Position numbers and translations under genes: made by a program. Below are positions 59,594 through 64,000 of a stretch of DNA of 64,000 nt, piece after piece. Within the stretch, counting starts at the first letter, position 1. Every line of letters starts with the position of its first letter. The stretch is from Pseudomonas arsenicoxydans (GTDB lineage: Bacteria > Pseudomonadota > Gammaproteobacteria > Pseudomonadales > Pseudomonadaceae), in contig NZ_LT629705.1 in assembly GCF_900103875.1 (NCBI RefSeq), positions 1,502,501 to 1,566,500 of the forward strand, given 5' to 3'. A model generated the notes under the pieces. It ran no database searches, was not told the DNA's origin, and was given only the letters and a program-made list of their open reading frames with translations.

Positions 59594-59737
59594 TAGTTTC
59601 CGGACGAGAAGTCGCCGAGCGATGATCAGGCAAGGCGAAAATAGACGAGAAAGCGGAGTTGGCTTTAGCCAATGAGCATTTCGAGTCTGTTTTCAACGCA
59701 GCATGGTCGAGCGCAGGCACTTCTCGTCCAGAAACTA
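59594..59737. mobile_element. Candidate 144-bp miniature inverted-repeat element
   Basis: 19-bp ends at 59594-59612 (TAGTTTCCGGACGAGAAGT) and 59719-59737 (ACTTCTCGTCCAGAAACTA) are inverted with one mismatch. The interior is non-coding. It lies between dbpA and the DHA2 exporter gene, and its right end contains the exporter stop codon. Clear target-site duplication is not visible. Confidence 0.55.
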
Positions 59738-61162
59738 AGGTTCGATGTGCTCCTCTGGACGTTTGACGCGCCGTCCGTCTTCTCTCGACAGTTGCGAGAA
59801 GATCGTGGCGGCCAGCATTGCCATGATTCCGACGGTCACAAAGGTCAGCTGGAAGGCGCCCAGCACCGTGTCGACGCCATCGTTGCCGATTTCTGCGGTG
59901 AAGCCACCGAGCAGCGCACCGGCGCAGGCAACCCCCAGGCTCAGGGACAATTGCGCGACCACCGACAGCAGACTATTGCCGCTGCTGGCGCTGGCATCGT
60001 CGAGGTCGATCAGGGTCACGGTGTTCATCGCGGTGAACTGCAACGAGTTGATCGCACCAAGAATGGCCAGCATCCCCAGCAATAACCAATACGGCGTCTG
60101 CTCGCTGACCAGGCCCATGCTCGCCAGCATCAGCCCCAGTGCCAAGGTGTTGCCGGTCAGCACGATACGATAGCCCAAGCGTTCGATCAGCGGTCGCGCC
60201 ACCGACTTGGCGACCATCGCCGCAGCAGCCAGCGGCAGCATGCTCATCCCCGCTTGGGACGGCGAATAACCCAGCGCCACTTGCAGCAACAACGGCACGA
60301 GAAACGGCAACGCGCCGCTGCCCAGGCGGGCGAACAGATTGCCGAGGATGCCCACGGCAAAAGTCCGGGTCTTGAACAGTGACGGCGCGAACAGCGGATT
60401 CTCGGTGTGCCCGGCCCGTAGCCAATACGCCGCCAGGCACGCCATGCCGCCGAATAGCAGCAACATCACGCGCAAGTGCGGCAGGTGCAGTTCACCCAGG
60501 CCTTCCATGGCGATGGTGATCAGCACCATCGCCGCGCCAAACAGTAAAAAGCCCAGGCTGTCGAAACGCGTGCGTTCAGTGCCGCGCAGGTCAGGGATGA
60601 ATTTCCACACGGCATAGCAGCCGACGGCGCCCACCGGCAGGTTGATCAGGAAGATCCAGTGCCAGGTCAGGTATTCCACCATCCAGCCGCCCATGGTCGG
60701 GCCGATCAACGGGCCGAGCAGTCCGGGAATAGTGATGAAACCCATGATCCGCACGAGCTCTGAACGCGGATAGGCGCGCAGGACCACCAGCCGCCCGACC
60801 GGCAGCATCAGCGCACCGCCCAGACCCTGAATCACCCGGGCGCCAATGAGCATGCTCAAGGTGCTCGACAATGCGCAGAGCAGCGAGCCGAGGCTGAACA
60901 GCAGGATGGCGCCGAAGAAGATTTTCTTGGTGCCGAAACGGTCAGCGATCCAGCCGGAAGCGGGGATCAGCAAGGCGACGGTGAGCATGTAGGCGATGAT
61001 CACGCCTTGCATGCGCAGCGGATCCTCGGCCAGATCGCGAGCCATGGCGGGCAGGGCAGTGTTGAGAATGGTCCCGTCGAGGGATTGCATGAAGAAAGCG
61101 ATGGCGACGACCCACGGCACCCAGCGGGCGGTGACAGCGTCGAGAGGTGGGCGGTTGGGCAT
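59735..61162 (-). CDS. DHA2-family (EmrB/QacA-like) multidrug exporter
   Basis: 475 residues, 14 predicted helices, the DHA2 size. Motif FMQSLDGTILNTALPAMARDL in helix 1 carries the D-x-T-I-N signature, WIADRFGTKKIF is motif A, and LGGALMLPVGRL and LGPLIGPTMGGWMVEY (motif C of antiporters) follow. It resembles MdtD. Its TAG stop lies within the inverted-repeat end of the element at 59594-59737, so the last residues may have been altered by insertion. Confidence 0.92.
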   Translation of the reverse strand: MPNRPPLDAVTARWVPWVVAIAFFMQSLDGTILNTALPAMARDLAEDPLRMQGVIIAYMLTVALLIPASGWIADRFGTKKIFFGAILLFSLGSLLCALSSTLSMLIGARVIQGLGGALMLPVGRLVVLRAYPRSELVRIMGFITIPGLLGPLIGPTMGGWMVEYLTWHWIFLINLPVGAVGCYAVWKFIPDLRGTERTRFDSLGFLLFGAAMVLITIAMEGLGELHLPHLRVMLLLFGGMACLAAYWLRAGHTENPLFAPSLFKTRTFAVGILGNLFARLGSGALPFLVPLLLQVALGYSPSQAGMSMLPLAAAAMVAKSVARPLIERLGYRIVLTGNTLALGLMLASMGLVSEQTPYWLLLGMLAILGAINSLQFTAMNTVTLIDLDDASASSGNSLLSVVAQLSLSLGVACAGALLGGFTAEIGNDGVDTVLGAFQLTFVTVGIMAMLAATIFSQLSREDGRRVKRPEEHIEP

Positions 61163-61204
61163 GGGACCTCTTTGGAGTGTGAATCAGGTAATCCGTGGTC
61201 ACTT

Positions 61205-61296
61205 CATCGCGGGCAAGCCCGCTCCCACAATGGCCTTGGGCGGATCACAAATTTGCATTCCAACCCGGAACCTGTGGGAGCGGGCTTGCCCGCGAA
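61205..61296. repeat. REP pair, type A
   Basis: Canonical arms between the exporter start and the end of the TldE-like gene. Confidence 0.92.
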
Positions 61297-61301
61297 TTTT
61301 T

Positions 61302-62639
61302 TTACAGGGTCAACGTCAGCTTGCTGATCAATGCTCCCGGCAACAACGCCGAAGCTGTGGCGCGCTGGCTGTACGTACTGGCCGACAGCAACAGTTCGCG
61401 CTCTTCGGTCAACGCTTCAAGGTGCGAACCGAGCAAGCTGTAGGCACTGTCATCAAAGCGCATCGTGCTCACCGGAGCCTGGATCTCGCCGTTCTCGACC
61501 CAGAAGGTCGCAAAACGCGTCATGCCGGTCAGGCGCGCCGCCGGTTGATCCGAGTAGTTCAGATACCAGAGATTGCTGATGTACAGCCCGGTGCCCAGCT
61601 GCTTGAGAATCTCGGCGTCAGGCAATGTGCCGGCCGCCATGTTCAGTGCACTCGGCATTTCACCGCCACCGGCGCCATTGGCCGTCAGGCCGTACTCGGC
61701 CGCGCTGCGTGAATTGACCATCTGCGCGCCAGCCTTGCCTTCGACAATCAAGCCAAGATCGCTGCGCGGATAACCTTCGCCCGAAAACGCCGGGCTCAGC
61801 GAACCGCTGACCTTTTCATCGACCGACACCAGCGGGCTGAACGAACTGTCGCCCGCGTAGAGTTTCTGCAGCGGACTGTGTTTGCTGGCAATCGACTGCG
61901 CCGAGAAACCGCCCCAGCCGAGCATGTCCATGATTTCTCCCAGAGCAGCCGGCGCCAGGTAGGCGCGGTATTGACCGGGTGCGAGGGTGCGTTGCGGCCT
62001 GCCCAGAAACGCCAACTGTTCGCGCGCCTGCGCAAAGCGCCTGGCAAAGCCTTCGCTGCTCCAGTCATGCCCGGCGTAGCTGGCTTTCACCGCTTGGCCA
62101 TTGTCATGGAACAGGCTGAAGTCAAAGTTGAAGCTGTTGGCCTGATGCCAGCCGAATGCGCCCGCCGAACTGGCGAAGCCACGACTGATCGGCCCGGCGG
62201 CATAGAAACCCACCAGGTCCAGCCCTTCGGCAGCCTGGGTGATTTCAGAGACCACTTGTTCGGTGTCCGGCAGCGCACGCTCCTGCACGTTCTTGCTCTG
62301 CCAGCCGTTGTGATTGAGCAACAGGTACGGATCCTGCGGCAGCAGCGGCAGTGTTTCGCGTAACTGTTGCAGCCCTTCGGCCAGACGCTGGCGGTCGACT
62401 TCCGCGTCGCCAGCCAGTGTGATGTGGAGGTCGGCATGCCGGCCTTCGTTGATCAGTTTGAAACCGACGCTCGCTTGCTGCACCTGCCCGGCCTGACGCA
62501 CCTTGGCGTGGTTGAAGCGCACGAAAGCCGAGGACTCGGCGGCGTAGCTGAGGGTGAATTGCTCCGGCTCGCGAATCGCATCGCGCAGCCAGGTCACCAA
62601 GGCCTTGAACGAAGCGGCCTGATTGTTGGACGTACTCAT
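61302..62639 (-). CDS. TldE/PmbA-like subunit of a TldD/TldE-type protease
   Basis: 445 residues. It matches the PmbA/TldE family in the C-terminal domain (PGQYRAYLAPAALGEIMDMLGWGGFSAQSIASKHSPLQK, GAGGGEMPSALNMAAG, LYISNLWYLNYSD) but the N-terminal half is unlike canonical PmbA. It lacks a zinc motif, as TldE proteins do; the catalytic partner is the overlapping gene upstream (ATGA). The pair appears to be a second type of TldD/TldE found beside the canonical set in many bacteria. Confidence 0.88.
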   Translation of the reverse strand: MSTSNNQAASFKALVTWLRDAIREPEQFTLSYAAESSAFVRFNHAKVRQAGQVQQASVGFKLINEGRHADLHITLAGDAEVDRQRLAEGLQQLRETLPLLPQDPYLLLNHNGWQSKNVQERALPDTEQVVSEITQAAEGLDLVGFYAAGPISRGFASSAGAFGWHQANSFNFDFSLFHDNGQAVKASYAGHDWSSEGFARRFAQAREQLAFLGRPQRTLAPGQYRAYLAPAALGEIMDMLGWGGFSAQSIASKHSPLQKLYAGDSSFSPLVSVDEKVSGSLSPAFSGEGYPRSDLGLIVEGKAGAQMVNSRSAAEYGLTANGAGGGEMPSALNMAAGTLPDAEILKQLGTGLYISNLWYLNYSDQPAARLTGMTRFATFWVENGEIQAPVSTMRFDDSAYSLLGSHLEALTEERELLLSASTYSQRATASALLPGALISKLTLTL

Positions 62640-64000
62640 CAGGCGTCTCCCCCAAACACATCAACGTTGCTGAACACACAGGCCGGCGAGGCGTGACCGA
62701 CGCGGATCACCTGGTTCGGTTCACCCTTGCCGCAGTTCGGCGTGCCCAGGACCTTGAAGGTGCTGGCGTCGCCGACGGCGCTGAGACTCTTCCAGAATTG
62801 CGCGGAAATCGCCCGATAGTTCGGGTTCTTCACCACGCCTTTGAGCTCGCCGTTTTCGATCAACTGCGCCCATTCGCAACCGAACTGGAATTTATTGCGT
62901 GCATCGTCGATCGACCATGAGCGATTGGTCGACATCATGATGCCGTGCTCGATGTTGCCGATCAGTTGCTCCAGTGGTTGATCGCCGGGCTCGATGTTCA
63001 GGTTGGCCATGCGGTCGATGGGCGGGCGATTCCACCCGCAGGCGCGGCTGTTGGCAACGCCGTCCATGCCGGCACGGAACTGCGAAAGCGCGCCGCCCAA
63101 TGGTCGCAGCAGCAAGCCTTCCTTGATCAGAAACTGTTTGCTCGCGGCGGTGCCGTCGTCGTCATGGCCGTAGCTGGCGAGCTGTTCGGGAATGTCCGGA
63201 TCGAAGGTGACGTTGAGCAGTTTCGAGCCGTATTGCAGGCGGCCGAAATCGTCTGCCTTGACGAAACTGGTGCCGGCGTAATTGCGTTCATCACCGAGGA
63301 TGCGGTCCAGCTCCAGCGGATGGCCGATGGATTCGTGGATCTGCAGCATCATCTGGTCGGGCATCAGCAGCAGGTCGCGCGGACCTTGCGGCGTGTTGGG
63401 TGCCAGCAGTAATTGCAACGCCTGGTCGGCGACTTTCGGGCCGGCACCGATCAGCCCGCAACGGCTGATCACATCAGCGCTGCCTTGCTGGCCGAAGTTC
63501 TCGCGGCCAAGGCTTCGGGTCTGGCTGTCGCTGCCGTCGTAGGCGGTGACATCCAGGCCCGGGTAGACGAATCGTTGCGCCTGACGCAGTTCGGCGCCGG
63601 CGCTGTTGAGGTAGATCTGCTCGACGTGGGTGATGCCGATGCTCACCTGCCAGTTCACCAGTCGCTCGTCCTTGGGCACGGACGCGGATTCGGCGCCGAG
63701 CAATTGGTAGCAATCGCTCAGGGACGGGAAGGGCTGGTCGAGGTTCGGCGAGAAATAATCGGCGCGGTCGCTGGAAACGGCTTGTTCGCGCAAGTCCAGC
63801 AAGGCGTGGGGCTTGAGGCGTCGCGCTTGTTGTTCGGCCTTCTCCAGAGCGGCTTGCAGGCCTTGTTGCGACAGGTCGTTGGTCGCGGCGTAGGCTTCGA
63901 CACCGTTGACGCGCACGGTCAGCATGGCGCCTTCGTCACGGCTCAGGCTCGGAGGTTCGGCGACATTCTTGCGCACCGACAGGTACTGGCCGGATTCGCG
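62639..64000 (-). CDS. TldD-like zinc metalloprotease subunit, 5' end outside window
   Basis: The frame stays open to the window edge, 453 residues visible without a stop. The zinc motif HESIGH lies in MLQIHESIGHPLELDRILGDE; further family segments are YGSKLLNVTFDPD, SRACGWNRPPIDRMANLNIEPG and the C-terminal GVVKNPNYRAIS...GTPNCGKGEPNQ with the conserved cysteine. TldD/TldE heterodimers clip unfolded peptides, as in microcin B17 maturation and CcdA degradation. Its stop overlaps the TldE start, so both are made together. Confidence 0.9.
   Translation of the reverse strand, partial: RESGQYLSVRKNVAEPPSLSRDEGAMLTVRVNGVEAYAATNDLSQQGLQAALEKAEQQARRLKPHALLDLREQAVSSDRADYFSPNLDQPFPSLSDCYQLLGAESASVPKDERLVNWQVSIGITHVEQIYLNSAGAELRQAQRFVYPGLDVTAYDGSDSQTRSLGRENFGQQGSADVISRCGLIGAGPKVADQALQLLLAPNTPQGPRDLLLMPDQMMLQIHESIGHPLELDRILGDERNYAGTSFVKADDFGRLQYGSKLLNVTFDPDIPEQLASYGHDDDGTAASKQFLIKEGLLLRPLGGALSQFRAGMDGVANSRACGWNRPPIDRMANLNIEPGDQPLEQLIGNIEHGIMMSTNRSWSIDDARNKFQFGCEWAQLIENGELKGVVKNPNYRAISAQFWKSLSAVGDASTFKVLGTPNCGKGEPNQVIRVGHASPACVFSNVDVFGGDA

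Overview
The window is high-GC chromosomal DNA of a fluorescent pseudomonad, most likely the Pseudomonas fluorescens complex. Three lines of evidence support this. Local gene order matches what I recall from P. aeruginosa (chpA-chpC; rsmE-bioA-FAD oxidase-cytochrome b561-YceI-rhlE2-metF-ahcY; metK-ArsR/methyltransferase-tkt-epd-pgk-fba). The malonate decarboxylase cluster has the Pseudomonas form mdcABCDEGHLM plus mdcR. Three families of REP-type inverted repeats typical of this group fill the gaps between genes. I saw no tRNA or rRNA gene, prophage, complete insertion sequence or CRISPR array.

Layout. 1-5.8 kb: the 3' part of the giant pilus-chemotaxis kinase chpA and the CheW-like chpC, with no chpB between them. 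6.0-7.0 kb: a two-gene winged-helix/nucleotidyltransferase plus HEPN-like pair resembling a toxin-antitoxin module, preceded by a two-site palindromic operator candidate. 7.3-15.6 kb: malonate decarboxylase, malonate transporter and their LysR regulator. 15.8-25.4 kb: trhA, rsmE, bioA, a periplasmic FAD oxidase with an unusual Ala/Lys/Pro tail, cytochrome b561, YceI, RhlE2 helicase and a solute-binding protein. 25.6-28.2 kb: metF and ahcY behind an S-adenosylhomocysteine (SAH) riboswitch. 28.3-38 kb: thioesterase, FNT channel, antiporter, MFS and DMT transporters, MAPEG protein, mltA, cytochrome c', a DUF1090 protein and ligB. 38.2-47.1 kb: metK with an ArsR-methyltransferase regulator, then tkt, epd, pgk, two lipoproteins and fba. 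47.2-49.5 kb: an AT-richer island with a tandem LecA-like protein and a PL7 alginate lyase. 49.9-64 kb: a response regulator-PAS-GGDEF-EAL protein, small conserved genes, a YccS-type membrane protein, BaiN oxidoreductase, DbpA helicase, a DHA2 drug exporter and a second-type TldD/TldE protease pair cut by the window end.

The genes group functionally. The methyl cycle (metK, ahcY, metF) lies in two operons with two different controls: a SAH riboswitch on ahcY-metF and a probable ArsR-type operator, a perfect 30-bp palindrome, on arsR/MT-metK. The neighbouring tkt-epd-pgk-fba block supplies central carbon and pyridoxal precursors. Lectin, alginate lyase and c-di-GMP enzyme lie together and could serve matrix biology, though this is inference.

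The best candidates for new biology are the wHTH-nucleotidyltransferase/HEPN-like pair with its 21-bp-spaced double operator, the tandem LecA-like protein, the 30-bp palindrome in front of the ArsR-methyltransferase gene, and a small terminal-inverted-repeat element whose end supplies the stop codon of the DHA2 exporter.
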